From: Planomonospora sp. ID82291
GTDB lineage: Bacteria > Actinomycetota > Actinomycetes > Streptosporangiales > Streptosporangiaceae
Length of the DNA stretch: 64,000 bases
NCBI RefSeq assembly: GCF_015711645.1
Contig: NZ_JABTEX010000003.1
Coordinates: forward strand, 310,001 to 374,000
Direction: 5' to 3'
Below, piece by piece: positions 1-8,321 of this stretch. The stretch's first letter is position 1. The number at the start of each line of letters is the position of its first letter. The notes below the pieces were generated by a model. It saw only the letters and a program-made list of their open reading frames with translations, did no database searches and was not told the DNA's origin. A program made the position numbers and the translations under genes.

Positions 1-768
1 GGCGGGCTGCTGGGCGCCGGCATCGGCGGGCTGTTCGCCCTCCTCGGCCTCGGCGCCGGCGCCACCCTCGCCGCCACCGGCGTCCCCCTGGCCCTCGTCT
101 CCCTGTACGCCGGCCGCCACCTCCTGCCCGCCGGCCCCCGCCCCTCCGCCCAGGACGAGCCGAAGACCGCCGAACCCGCCCGCTGGACCGGCTGGATCGT
201 CCTCATGGGCGTCGTCGCCTTCGCCGGGCTCGTCGGAGAGGGCGCCGCCGTCGACTGGACCTCCGTCTACCTCTTCGAGGACCTCCACGCCTCCGAGACC
301 GTCGCCGCCCTCGGCTTCGCCGTCTTCTCCGTCGCCATGACCGCCGGCCGCTTCGCCGGCGACCGCCTCGCCCTGAGACACGGCCCCGTCCGCCTCGTCC
401 GCGTCTCCGGCGTCATCGCCGCCCTCGGCCTCGGCGGCGCCCTGCTGGTCGGCAGCATCCCGGTCGCCATCGTCGGCTTCGCCCTGTTCGGCCTGGGCCT
501 GGCCACCATCGTCCCCCAGGTCTTCTCCGCCGCCGGCAACCACGACCCCGCCCGGGCCGGACAGGCGATCGCCCAGGTCGCCACCGTCGGCTACAGCGGA
601 CTCGTCGCCGGACCCGCCATCATCGGCGGCGTCTCCGAACTCACCGACCTGCCCACCGCCCTGGCCGTCCCCGCCGCCCTGGCGATGTTCATGGCCGCCT
701 CCGCCGGAGCCCTGCGCCCCCGCGCCGTCGGAGAGGACGCCGCCGCGACCGCACGCCCCGATCCCTGA
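1..768 (+). CDS. MFS transporter, 3' part (5' end outside window)
   Basis: The reading frame is open from the first base and ends at a TGA at 766-768, so the gene starts upstream of the window. The visible 255 residues are alternating hydrophobic helices: an AG-rich helix pair, a charged loop (RPSAQDEPKTAEPAR), then about six more helices. This is the usual layout of the second half of a 12-TM major facilitator. The segment GEGAAVDWTSVYL followed by GRFAGDRL resembles the loop and motif-A-like stretch found in sugar/fucose-type and drug-efflux MFS proteins. The substrate cannot be read from this fragment. It converges on the oxidase gene at 865-1353 with a strong hairpin between them. Confidence 0.8.
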   Translation, partial: GGLLGAGIGGLFALLGLGAGATLAATGVPLALVSLYAGRHLLPAGPRPSAQDEPKTAEPARWTGWIVLMGVVAFAGLVGEGAAVDWTSVYLFEDLHASETVAALGFAVFSVAMTAGRFAGDRLALRHGPVRLVRVSGVIAALGLGGALLVGSIPVAIVGFALFGLGLATIVPQVFSAAGNHDPARAGQAIAQVATVGYSGLVAGPAIIGGVSELTDLPTALAVPAALAMFMAASAGALRPRAVGEDAAATARPDP

Positions 769-810
769 GACCGAACGGGGCCTGCCCGGGCTCTTGTCGT
801 GTTGTTCTTC

Positions 811-842
811 GGGTGGGGAGGATTCATGAACCCTCCCCACCC
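811..842. terminator. hairpin between convergent genes
   Basis: Eleven-base perfect arms GGGTGGGGAGG and CCTCCCCACCC flank a 10-nt loop. The hairpin lies between two convergent stop codons (768 and 865), so it can terminate both genes. It has no long T tract, which is common in high-GC actinomycetes. Confidence 0.65.
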
Positions 843-864
843 CTTTACAAAGTAGATTTATTGA

Positions 865-1353
865 TTACCGCCGCCGGACCTCGCGGAAGCCCCGGCCCTC
901 ATGCCACATCTGGATGACCAGGTGCTCTCCGTCCGCGTCCACGAACGTACGGACCACCTCGGCGACATCGATCCGGAACAGGTGCGACTCCTGCCCCTCC
1001 GGCAGCTCGAATCCCCCGAGCACCTGCGGATCGGTCACCTCCACCGCCCGGCCCGCCAGCTTGGCGTCCCCCGCCCACCCCGACGGGTCCTCGTCGTCGG
1101 GATCCTCCGACCCGCTGTGCAGGGCGAGCCGCGGATCGCGCCGCAGGTCCTTCGCCTTCACCGAACCCGGCATGGACCCCAGCCACAGCTCCCCGTCCTG
1201 GAACCGGGCCTCCGTCCCGCTGATGCGGGGCGAGCCGTCCCTGCGGAGCGTCGCCATCGTCTTGTGCCGGTGCGCGTCCAGCAGCTCGCGCACCCTGCCC
1301 GCCAACTCGGGCACTTCCGTCTCGATCTCCCGCCACGAAGCCATGCCGGCCAT
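865..1353 (-). CDS. pyridoxamine 5'-phosphate oxidase-fold (split beta-barrel) protein
   Basis: A protein of about 162 residues. The N-terminal part, ELLDAHRHKTMATLRRDGSPRISG, is the first strand pair of the PPOX/FMN-binding split barrel. GELWLGSMPGSVKAKDLRRDPRLALHS is the following strand with the cofactor-phosphate-binding K/R stretch. Such proteins bind FMN, F420 or haem, and this one may be a redox enzyme of unknown substrate. The frame can be extended 17 codons to an ATG at 1404, but the family-like sequence begins near MASWREIE, so an ATG at 1353 or 1344 is preferred; neither has a clear Shine-Dalgarno. It stands alone, convergent with the MFS gene. Confidence 0.75.
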   Translation of the reverse strand: MAGMASWREIETEVPELAGRVRELLDAHRHKTMATLRRDGSPRISGTEARFQDGELWLGSMPGSVKAKDLRRDPRLALHSGSEDPDDEDPSGWAGDAKLAGRAVEVTDPQVLGGFELPEGQESHLFRIDVAEVVRTFVDADGEHLVIQMWHEGRGFREVRRR

Positions 1354-1479
1354 CGTGCACCCCGCCACCGACAATCCGGCGGTGCCCGCCGCCGACATCA
1401 TCACGAGCCGACCGCCGACCGCACGCCGCGCCCGGTCGGCGCCGCACCCGGGACCCGCTCGGGCGCGGCGCCCCGGCCG

Positions 1480-2472
1480 TCAGCCCTCCGGGGCCGCCGG
1501 CGGGCCGTACAGCAGCGCGAGCGCGGCGGCCGTCTCGGCCATCGCGGCGCGCAGCTCGGGCGGCTCCAGCACCTCGACGTCGGTCCCCAGGCGCAGCAGC
1601 AGCCACCGGGCGTGCCGGACCGACTCGACCGGCAGGCGCAGCACCCTCCAGCCGCGCTCGTCGGGCGGCCCGGCGCCGGCCAGCGCGGCGTCGGCGGCGT
1701 CCTCCCCCACCGTGTAGCGCAGCAGGCCCTCCAGCCCGGGGGCCAGCCGGATCAGCGCGTGCGCGGTGTACATGCGCTCGCGGAAATCCGCGGTGTAGCG
1801 CGCCCAGAAGTCCGCCAGGCCGAACCCCTCGGGCCGCTCGAAACGGCCGTCGAGCACCTCGGCGTCCACGATCCGCCCCACCTTGTAGGTGCGCGGCGCC
1901 TCCTGGCCCGGGGCGGCCACCATGTACCAGGAGCCGCCCTTCAGCACGAGACCGTACGGATGGACCAGGCGCTCCACCTCCTTGGGGCCCCAGCGGCGGT
2001 AGGCCATCCGCACCGGCCGCTGCTCCCACACCGCTCCGGCGACCAGCCCCAGGAACGGCGCCTCCTCCGCGCTGTGGTACCACCCCGGGACGTCCAGGTG
2101 GAAGCGCTCGCGCATCCGGGCGGCGTGGGAACGCGGCTCCGGCGGCAGGGCGGCCAGCAGCTTCAGCTCCGCGGCGGCGGCCACCTCGCCCAGCCCCAGC
2201 TCCGCCGCCGGCCCGGGCAGGGCCGCCAGGAAGAGGGAGGAGGCCTCCTCGGCCGTCAACCCGTTGAGCCGGGTGCGGTACCCGTCCAGGAGCCGGTAGC
2301 CTCCGGCCGGTCCGCGGTCGGCGTACACCGGCACCCCCGCCGACGACAGCGCCTCCACGTCCCGGTAGACCGTCCGGACCGAGACCTCCAGCTCCTCGGA
2401 GAGCTCGGTGGCCGTCATCCTCCCCCGCGTCTGCAGCAGCAGCAGGAGGGAGAGGAGACGACTCGCACGCAT
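1480..2472 (-). CDS. YafY/WYL-type transcriptional regulator (HTH + WYL)
   Basis: A 330-residue protein. Residues 1-60 form a DeoR-like HTH (MRASRLLSLLLLLQTRGRMT, then ELEVSVRTVYRDVEALSSAG). The middle carries the WYL core (RPVRMAYRRWG...RLVHPYGLVLKGGSWYMVA), which in this family binds ligands or nucleic acid. The chosen ATG at 2472 matches the conserved family start and follows GGGGGAG at good spacing; the frame runs further upstream but that part is proline/arginine-rich filler. It is divergent from the secreted protein gene at 2639, so it may regulate that gene or itself from the shared 166-bp gap. Confidence 0.85.
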   Translation of the reverse strand: MRASRLLSLLLLLQTRGRMTATELSEELEVSVRTVYRDVEALSSAGVPVYADRGPAGGYRLLDGYRTRLNGLTAEEASSLFLAALPGPAAELGLGEVAAAAELKLLAALPPEPRSHAARMRERFHLDVPGWYHSAEEAPFLGLVAGAVWEQRPVRMAYRRWGPKEVERLVHPYGLVLKGGSWYMVAAPGQEAPRTYKVGRIVDAEVLDGRFERPEGFGLADFWARYTADFRERMYTAHALIRLAPGLEGLLRYTVGEDAADAALAGAGPPDERGWRVLRLPVESVRHARWLLLRLGTDVEVLEPPELRAAMAETAAALALLYGPPAAPEG

Positions 2473-2638
2473 GCGCCCATTCTCCCCCGGGCCGCGCCCC
2501 GGGTCGGCGGCCTCGCAGTGCCGGCCGGTCCGGCGCCCCGCCCGCCCGAGGCGCGGCCCGCTTGCACGAACGGCTTCAAGCCGGTTGAAAGCGGTCCGGC
2601 GCACACTGCGCTCAGTCGCAGACGGAAAGGATCCCCCC

Positions 2639-3154
2639 ATGCACACCGCTCGCACCCTGGCCGGGCTCTCCATCGCCGGTCTCACCGGTCTGGCCGTCCT
2701 CACCCCCGCCACCGCTCACGCCGCCGGCCCCGCCGCGGGCGCCGCGGACGCACGCTCCGCGCAGACCGCCGCCCCGGGCCCGTGGGGGCCCCACTACGCC
2801 GCCGGCCGCAAGGCCAGAGCGGCCGGTTCGCTGACGGCCACGGCGAAGGACGACCCGAGCAGGCCCGCCGACCGCGTCACGGTCACCGGCCGCGTCACCG
2901 ACCTGACCGGCTCCCCCTCCACCTGCGGCTGGGCCGTCTTCCGCCTCTCCGTCGCGGAGGCCGGCGGCCGGGTGTCCCTCAAGCAGCGCCACTACCGCGC
3001 CTGCGCCCACGGCAGGCCGCTGACGTTCACGTTCTCCCACAAGAACGTGTACCAGGTCGAGCTGAAGGTGTGCGCCGAGGCCAAGGCGTCCAAGCCGTCC
3101 CTCCACTGCCTGTACGCCGGAACGTGGAAGCCCCTCTACACCTACTACGCGTGA
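2639..3154 (+). CDS. small secreted protein of unknown function
   Basis: 171 residues. The N-terminus has the form of a Sec signal peptide: short positive start MHTAR, hydrophobic core LAGLSIAGLTGLAVL, and AHA cleavage site near residue 29. The mature part is beta-rich, with four cysteines (CGWAVF, YRACAHG, KVCAEA, HCLYAG) that could form two disulfides. GGAAAGG precedes the ATG by about 7 nt. No enzyme motif is visible. The protein is probably exported and may be structural or protective; the WYL regulator is transcribed divergently from the same gap. Confidence 0.75.
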   Translation: MHTARTLAGLSIAGLTGLAVLTPATAHAAGPAAGAADARSAQTAAPGPWGPHYAAGRKARAAGSLTATAKDDPSRPADRVTVTGRVTDLTGSPSTCGWAVFRLSVAEAGGRVSLKQRHYRACAHGRPLTFTFSHKNVYQVELKVCAEAKASKPSLHCLYAGTWKPLYTYYA

Positions 3155-3180
3155 GCCCTCTCCGGGATGAGGCGCCGCCC

Positions 3181-3252
3181 GGTCAGGCGGCCTCCGGTCA
3201 GGCGGCCTCCGGTCAGGCGGCCTCCGGTCAGGCGGCCTCCGGTCAGGCGGCC
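3181..3252. repeat. 15-bp tandem repeat, 4 full copies plus one partial
   Basis: The unit GGTCAGGCGGCCTCC is repeated exactly at 3181, 3196, 3211 and 3226, with a 12-bp partial copy at 3241. Read on the minus strand, the last unit contains the stop codon of the TSUP gene. Because 15 is a multiple of 3, the array places a new in-frame TGA every five codons after the natural stop. Confidence 0.95.
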
Positions 3253-4010
3253 AGGAACCGGTCGTAGCCGAGCTTGGCGACCATCGCGGCGACCACGCAC
3301 AGCAGGACGATCCGTACGAACTTCGCCCCCCTGCGCAACGCCATCCGCGCGCCGAGCTGGGCTCCGGCGATGTTGCACACCGCCATCCCCAGGCCGAGGA
3401 GCCACAGCACCTCCCCCTGGAACCCGAAGACCAGCAGCGCCCCCACGTTCGTGCAGAAGTTGACGATCTTCGAGTGGGCCGAGCCGTCCACGAAGTCCAT
3501 GCCGAGGATCACCGTGAAGGCGATGATCAGGAAGGTGCCCGTGCCCGGTCCGATGATGCCGTCGTAGAAGGCGATGCCGACGCCGGTGACGCCGATCGCC
3601 GCCAGCGTCCTGGCCGGGGTGCCCAACTGGGGCCGGGGATGGGTGCCGAGAGCGGGGCGGAAGGTGACGAACAGCGCCACCCCCACCAGCACGGCCATCA
3701 CCAGCGGGATCAGCGCCTCCTTGGAGATCAGCGTCACGGCCGAGGCGCCGAGCCCGGACAGCAGCACCGCGGCCAGCCCGGCGGGGACCGCCACCCGCTT
3801 GTCGATCTTCGTGGTGAGGGCGTAGGTGACGGCCGCCGAGGCCGTGCCGAAGACGGAGGAGAACTTGTTGGTGGCCATCGCCTGGACCGGCGGCACGCCC
3901 GCCACCAGCAGCGCGGGGAGCTGCACCAGCCCTCCCCCGCCGACCACGGCGTCGATCCACCCCGCCCCGGCAGCGGCCACCATCAGCAGCACGATCTGCC
4001 CCATGTCCAT
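3243..4010 (-). CDS. TSUP-family membrane transporter (TauE/SafE-like)
   Basis: 255 residues, about eight hydrophobic helices. The first helix pair, GAGWIDAVVGGGGLVQLPALL, and the later repeat, AFYDGIIGPGTGTFLIIAF, are the two internally homologous G-rich motifs of the TauE/SafE (TSUP) family. That family moves sulfite, sulfonates or other small organic anions across the membrane. The length is typical for the family (about 250). No sulfur-metabolism gene is nearby, so the substrate is open. The 3' end runs into the 15-bp tandem array described separately, which supplies extra stop codons. Confidence 0.85.
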   Translation of the reverse strand: MDMGQIVLLMVAAAGAGWIDAVVGGGGLVQLPALLVAGVPPVQAMATNKFSSVFGTASAAVTYALTTKIDKRVAVPAGLAAVLLSGLGASAVTLISKEALIPLVMAVLVGVALFVTFRPALGTHPRPQLGTPARTLAAIGVTGVGIAFYDGIIGPGTGTFLIIAFTVILGMDFVDGSAHSKIVNFCTNVGALLVFGFQGEVLWLLGLGMAVCNIAGAQLGARMALRRGAKFVRIVLLCVVAAMVAKLGYDRFLAA

Positions 4011-4142
4011 GCACAGCCCCCAAAATCACACGTCCGCCGGCCAGAGCGTACCGACCGCTCCCCGCGAGGGGAGTCCCGGCTCAGATCGCGGACATCGCCG
4101 GACCGCAGGAGGGGACCGACGACTGTGCGGGGGCCGCCGGTG

Positions 4143-4709
4143 CTAGGCAGGGTCGCGGTACACCGGTGCCGGCTCCCCGTAGTGCACCCGTCGAACGGCA
4201 CCGGGCAGGGCTTCGGCCAGAGCCTGGGACGCGTCGGCGGAACATCCGACGGTGAACTCGATCTCCTCGTCGACCTCGCAGGCCAGGCACCAGGCTTGAT
4301 CTTCGGGCCACACGAGGTGAGGGTCTGGACCGCCCAGCGCAGAGCCGTACCAGGCGAGGGCGGGCGCGTCGCTCAGTACGTCGACAGGGCCGGTGAAGAG
4401 CAGCATCTCTCGATGGGGAACGGCCACCCGTGGCGCTTCAGGAGCCGGCGGGTGCCCGCTCCACCCCTCCCAGATCGCCGCGTATCCGCTGGAAGGCGTG
4501 GCCGTGCATGTCGCGAGAGTCGCGAGTGCCACGCGAACGGCGCGGTCTTCTCCCTCCGGGTCGACACCCTCCGCCCCATGGGCGAAGGCGATACGCACGT
4601 ACACGTCGAAGCCCGGCGGGCCGTAGCGAACAAGATCCCACCAATCGACATCAGCCCGGAGCAACCATCGAGCCGCGTCGGCGTTCGGAGCGGGTCGCAC
4701 CTCGGTCAT
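4143..4709 (-). CDS. conserved hypothetical protein (about 188 aa)
   Basis: A soluble, acidic protein with no membrane segment. It is rich in tryptophan and aromatic residues (ADVDWWDLVRYGPPGF, SGYAAIWEGWSG, ALAWYGSALGG), as in many small actinobacterial proteins of unknown role. ATG at 4709 is chosen because GAGGA lies directly upstream; an in-frame TTG six codons earlier has no better signal. I do not recognise a family. It lies downstream of the decayed binding-protein fragment. Confidence 0.65.
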   Translation of the reverse strand: MTEVRPAPNADAARWLLRADVDWWDLVRYGPPGFDVYVRIAFAHGAEGVDPEGEDRAVRVALATLATCTATPSSGYAAIWEGWSGHPPAPEAPRVAVPHREMLLFTGPVDVLSDAPALAWYGSALGGPDPHLVWPEDQAWCLACEVDEEIEFTVGCSADASQALAEALPGAVRRVHYGEPAPVYRDPA

Positions 4710-4825
4710 GTCCTCAGTTTGTCGCAACCGCAGGCGGTACCCGAGGCGGGGCCGGCTCCGGCGGGTGGCGGAGGAGGCCGCCGGGCGGGGTGCGCTTCCG
4801 GTTCAGCACCTTTCCCGGCCGGGTC

Positions 4826-5170
4826 CACGACGGTCTCGAGCCGGCCGCCGGCCGGCTCGGCCTCGAACGTCCTGGGCTCGTAGCAGGGGAACGCCTCCGA
4901 CGCCTTCCCGATCGTGGTGTCCGGATCGAGCTGCTGGAACTCCGCCCTGTCGGCCTCGAGGTTCCGCCGTTCCGCCGTGTTCGTCTTCGGCGGCACGCAG
5001 TTGATCGAGATCGACACCGGTGTTCTCCCGGCGGCCGGGGCTCCGGTGTCCCGCGCCGGCGGGGCGCCGTCCCGGGCGGACTCGCCGGAGCCGCACGCGG
5101 CGGGCCGCACCGCCCCCGGGCACCGCTTCGGACCGGCCGGGCCGCACCCCGGGTCACCCCCCGGCGACAT
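4826..5170 (-). pseudogene. remnant of a sugar ABC-transporter substrate-binding lipoprotein (N-terminal fragment)
   Basis: An open stretch on the minus strand carries AACGSGES (lipobox-like cysteine near 5095), then VSISINCVPPKTNTAERRN, DRAEFQQLDPDTTIGKAS, EAFPCYEPRTFEA and AGGRLETVV. In order, these match the first 90 or so residues of family-1 extracellular sugar-binding proteins, in which the paired cysteines (NC and PC) form a disulfide. After LETVV (about 4826) the sequence becomes proline/arginine-rich and stops within 40 codons, whereas a full protein has about 400 residues. No proper signal peptide precedes the cysteine. No permease genes are near. It is a truncated relic; the homology assignment is from memory of the family pattern. 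Confidence 0.6.
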
Positions 5171-5203
5171 CGCCGAGCCGCCCCGGCCTTCCGGCGCACG
5201 GTC

Positions 5204-5416
5204 TCACCCCTCGCCGGAGGCCCTGAGCAGCGACTCGCGCCGGACCTCGAGCTCGCTGATCAGGTTCTCCTGCTCGTCGGCCAAGTTGATCATCTGCGCC
5301 CGCTCGTTGGCGTCGGTGGCGCCGAGCTCGCCGACCTGGTCGCGCATGGCCGCGACCTCCGCGCGCAGCCGCGCCAGCTCCTCGTCGAGCCTGCGCAGTT
5401 CTTCCTCGTTGCTCAT
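5204..5416 (-). CDS. small coiled-coil protein (70 aa)
   Basis: The protein is nearly all predicted coiled coil. Heptads of leucine and charged residues run through MSNEEELRRLDEELARLRAE, VAAMRDQVGELGATDANERAQ and NLADEQENLISELEVRRESL. There is no membrane segment. ATG at 5416 has GGA eleven bases upstream. It is probably oligomeric or binds a larger partner; no specific function is recognised. It lies between the decayed binding protein and the kinase-like membrane protein, all on the minus strand. Confidence 0.7.
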   Translation of the reverse strand: MSNEEELRRLDEELARLRAEVAAMRDQVGELGATDANERAQMINLADEQENLISELEVRRESLLRASGEG

Positions 5417-5477
5417 CCGCTGTCCATACCCCGCGATGTCCCGAGATCACGCGGACGGGGCGGCCCCCGCCCGCCTC

Positions 5478-6239
5478 TCAGATCCCGCTGCGCGGATCCT
5501 CCGGCCCCTCCAGGTCTCCCGGCTCCCCCGGACCCGTCCCGCTCTCCGACGGCGACGGCGACGGCCGTCCCGGCTCCGGGGTCGCGGGGACCGGCGGCGG
5601 CGTCGGCTCGAACCTCGTCGGCGGCAGCGGCCCGGGGAACTGCCCGGCCTCCTCCTCCGGGCGGAGGAACTGCCAGAGCATCACCGCCAGCAGCACCAGC
5701 AGGACGGTCAGCACCGCCCCGGCCAGGAGCACCGACCTGCGGGTCTCCACCGCCGGAGGGGCCCCCGGGGAGGGCGCCGGCAACGCGGGCGAGCGGTCGC
5801 CCACCCAGTGTGGCGCGAAGTCCGGGCCGTGCCGCTCACCGATCAGCGTGCCGCGCACCAGCACCGGCTCCAGGAACCGCTCGGCCCCCACCCGGCCCGG
5901 TTCGTACGGCGTGGCGACCCAGGGCGCGGCGCCGCCGTCCATGGCCAGCACCTGCGGGACCGCCCCGGCCTCCGCCGTCCGGCCCCGCGCCGCCCTGGCC
6001 ATCCAGCCCCGGACCCCGCGACTGGCCGCCGCCTCGCGCACCGCCGTGACGAAGCGGTCCCTGGCCGCCGGGTCCTGCGCGGCCCCCTTGGTCAGCACCG
6101 CCAGCGAGACCGCCCGGCCGCCGGAGTCCTGCCCCAGGTAGACCAGTCCCGCGGGCCCCACGCGCAGGCGGGCCTGCAGGACGAACCGCCCGAGCCGGGG
6201 CGGGTCACCGTACTGGAGCGGACTGGCCACGTCTGCCAT
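5478..6239 (-). CDS. membrane protein with degenerate Ser/Thr-kinase N-lobe (pseudokinase-like)
   Basis: 253 residues. Residues 15-70 (RLGRFVLQARLRVGPAGLVY, then LGQDSGGRAVSLAVL, DPAARDRFVTAVREAA) track the N-lobe of actinobacterial Ser/Thr kinases, which normally read YRLVGRLGEGGMGTVYL, then VAVKVL. Here the glycine-rich loop is altered and the ATP-binding lysine of VAVK is replaced. VPQVLAMDGGAAPWVATPYEPG resembles the hinge strand. No HRD or DFG motif follows; instead there is one TM helix (about residues 168-190) and a Pro/Ser/Glu-rich tail (TPPPVPATPEPGRPSPSPSE). It is likely a membrane pseudokinase or scaffold. It is divergent from moxR, with start codons 115 bp apart. Confidence 0.7.
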   Translation of the reverse strand: MADVASPLQYGDPPRLGRFVLQARLRVGPAGLVYLGQDSGGRAVSLAVLTKGAAQDPAARDRFVTAVREAAASRGVRGWMARAARGRTAEAGAVPQVLAMDGGAAPWVATPYEPGRVGAERFLEPVLVRGTLIGERHGPDFAPHWVGDRSPALPAPSPGAPPAVETRRSVLLAGAVLTVLLVLLAVMLWQFLRPEEEAGQFPGPLPPTRFEPTPPPVPATPEPGRPSPSPSESGTGPGEPGDLEGPEDPRSGI

Positions 6240-6354
6240 GAAAGCACACGGGAAAGCGGGTGACGGCGATCACACCGCGCACAGGTGGGTATCAACCGGA
6301 AATGCGCACCACTCCAGCCATGCGGCAGAGCCCTCTGTTCGGTGGGATGTCACC

Positions 6355-7359
6355 ATGACCGTCGCCGAGGACGTCCCCAGCGAGACCGACGCCGGACTGG
6401 TGCGCGAGGCCCTGACCGAGGTCCGGCGGGTCATCGTGGGCCAGGACCACATGGTGGAGCGGCTGCTCGTGGCGCTGCTGGCCCGCGGCCACTGCCTGCT
6501 GGAGGGCGTGCCCGGCGTCGCCAAGACCCTGGCCGCCTCCACCCTGGCCACCGTGGTGGGCGGCACCTTCGCCCGCATCCAGTTCACCCCCGACCTGGTG
6601 CCCAGCGACATCGTGGGCACCCGGGTCTACCACCCCTCCCGCGAGGCCTTCGACGTCGAGCTCGGACCGGTCTTCGTCAACTTCCTGCTCGCCGACGAGG
6701 TCAACCGCGCCCCGGCCAAGGTGCAGTCGGCCCTGCTGGAGGTCATGGCCGAACGCCAGGTCTCCCTGGCCGGGCGGACCCACCCGCTGCCCAAGCCGTT
6801 CGTCGTGCTCGCCACCCAGAACCCGATCGAGTCCGAGGGCGTCTACCCGCTCCCGGAGGTCCAGCGCGACCGCTTCCTCTTCCGGGTCCGGGTCGGCCAC
6901 CCCAGCGCCCACGAGGAACTGGAGATCCTGCACCGGATGAGCGTCACCCCGCCCACCCCCCGGGCGGTCCTCGACCCGCAGCGGCTGTCCGCCCTGCAGG
7001 AGCTCGCCGACCAGGTCTCGGTGCACCACCTGGTCGCCGACTACGTCGTCCGGCTGGTCATGGCCACCCGCTCCCCCGACGAGTACGGCCTGGCCGGGCT
7101 GGAGGACACCATCGAGATCGGCGTCAGCCCGCGCGCCACGCTCGGCCTGGTCTCCGCCGGCCGCGGCCTGGCCCTGCTGCGCGGCCGCGACTACCTGCTC
7201 CCCGACGACGTCCGGGACGTGGCGGTGGACGTGATGTCCCACCGGCTGATGCTCACCTTCGACGCGCTCGCCGACGGGATCGACCCCGACGACGTGGTCC
7301 GGCAGATCCTCGCCGCCGTGCCCCCGCCGCTGGTGGTCTGGAACCAGGGCCCCCGATGA
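6355..7359 (+). CDS. moxR: MoxR-family AAA+ ATPase
   Basis: 334 residues. Walker A GVPGVAKT is at 51-58, Walker B LLADE at 111-115, and sensor ATQNP near 153. The segment FTPDLVPSDIVGT is the MoxR-specific pre-Walker-B stretch. MoxR ATPases act as chaperones with VWA-domain partners in assembling or activating enzyme and envelope complexes. ATG at 6355 has GGTGGGA upstream; the frame extends further 5' but without family-like sequence. It is the first gene of a three-gene operon. Its stop overlaps the next start as ATGA. Confidence 0.93.
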   Translation: MTVAEDVPSETDAGLVREALTEVRRVIVGQDHMVERLLVALLARGHCLLEGVPGVAKTLAASTLATVVGGTFARIQFTPDLVPSDIVGTRVYHPSREAFDVELGPVFVNFLLADEVNRAPAKVQSALLEVMAERQVSLAGRTHPLPKPFVVLATQNPIESEGVYPLPEVQRDRFLFRVRVGHPSAHEELEILHRMSVTPPTPRAVLDPQRLSALQELADQVSVHHLVADYVVRLVMATRSPDEYGLAGLEDTIEIGVSPRATLGLVSAGRGLALLRGRDYLLPDDVRDVAVDVMSHRLMLTFDALADGIDPDDVVRQILAAVPPPLVVWNQGPR

Positions 7360-8321
7360 CGCGCGGGCCGCGCCTGAGCGCATCGGAGCAGGCGCTGCGC
7401 AGGCTGGAGCTGGCCATCGTGCGGCGGCTGGACGGGCTGCTGCACGGCGCGCACCAGGGCCTGCTGCCCGGCCCCGGCAGCGAGGCCGGCGACAGCCGCG
7501 TCTACGTCCCCGGCGAGGACGACGTCCGCCGCATGGACTGGGCGGTGACCGCCCGCACCTCCGTTCCGCACGTCAGGGACCTCGTCGCCGACCGGGAACT
7601 GGAGACCTGGGTGCTGGCCGACCTCTCCCCCAGCATGGACTTCGGCACCGCCGCCGTGGAGAAGCGGGAACTGGTGATCGCCGCGGTCGGCGCGATCGGG
7701 TTCCTCACCCGGCGGATCGGCAACCGCTTCGGCGCCTACGTCCTGCACGACGAGTACGTCCACCGGATGCCCGCCCGCGGCGGCCGTCCCGCCCTGTACG
7801 GCCTGCTGCACTCGCTGATGGACGCGCCCCGGGGACTCCCGGTCGCCGACGCCCCCGACCTGGCCGAGGGCGTCGAGGTGCTGGCCTCGGCGCGGCGCCG
7901 GCGCGGCCTGCGGGTGGTCGTCTCCGACTTCCTGGACGCCGAGCCCGCCCTCGACCCCGGCCTGGAGCTGTCCTGGGAGCGGCCGATGCGCCGCCTGGCC
8001 GCCCGCCACCAGGTGCTGGCCGTGGAGGTGATCGACCCGCGCGAGCTGGAGCTGCCGCCCGTGGGCCTGGTCAGCCTCACCGACCCCGAGTCGGGACGCG
8101 GCCGCCAGGTCCGGCTCACCGCGAAGGTGCGCGCGGCCTACGCCCGGGCGGCGGCCGTCCAGCGGGAGGTCAACCGGATGGCGCTGCGCCGCTGCGGCGC
8201 GGCGCACCTGGTGCTGCGGACCGACCGCGACTGGGTGGCCGACATCGCGCAGTTCGTGCTGAGGCAGCGGCGCACCGCGCACCTGTCCCACCGGCACCCG
8301 GCGGCGGGGGCGGCCCGGTGA
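7356..8321 (+). CDS. DUF58-domain protein, MoxR operon partner
   Basis: 321 residues, starting at the ATG that overlaps the moxR stop codon. The segment GSEAGDSRVYVPGEDDVRRM and the following DWAVTARTSVPHVRDL are the signature of DUF58 proteins (G-D-x-R-x-Y-x-P-G-D-D-x-R-x-I-D-W). WVLADLSPSMDFG is a VWA-like MIDAS strand (D-x-S-x-S), and VVVSDFLD is a later one. These proteins accompany MoxR ATPases and are thought to be substrates or adaptors. It is translationally coupled to genes on both sides: moxR stop/ATG overlap and its own TGA overlapping the next GTG. Confidence 0.9.
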   Translation: MTRGPRLSASEQALRRLELAIVRRLDGLLHGAHQGLLPGPGSEAGDSRVYVPGEDDVRRMDWAVTARTSVPHVRDLVADRELETWVLADLSPSMDFGTAAVEKRELVIAAVGAIGFLTRRIGNRFGAYVLHDEYVHRMPARGGRPALYGLLHSLMDAPRGLPVADAPDLAEGVEVLASARRRRGLRVVVSDFLDAEPALDPGLELSWERPMRRLAARHQVLAVEVIDPRELELPPVGLVSLTDPESGRGRQVRLTAKVRAAYARAAAVQREVNRMALRRCGAAHLVLRTDRDWVADIAQFVLRQRRTAHLSHRHPAAGAAR

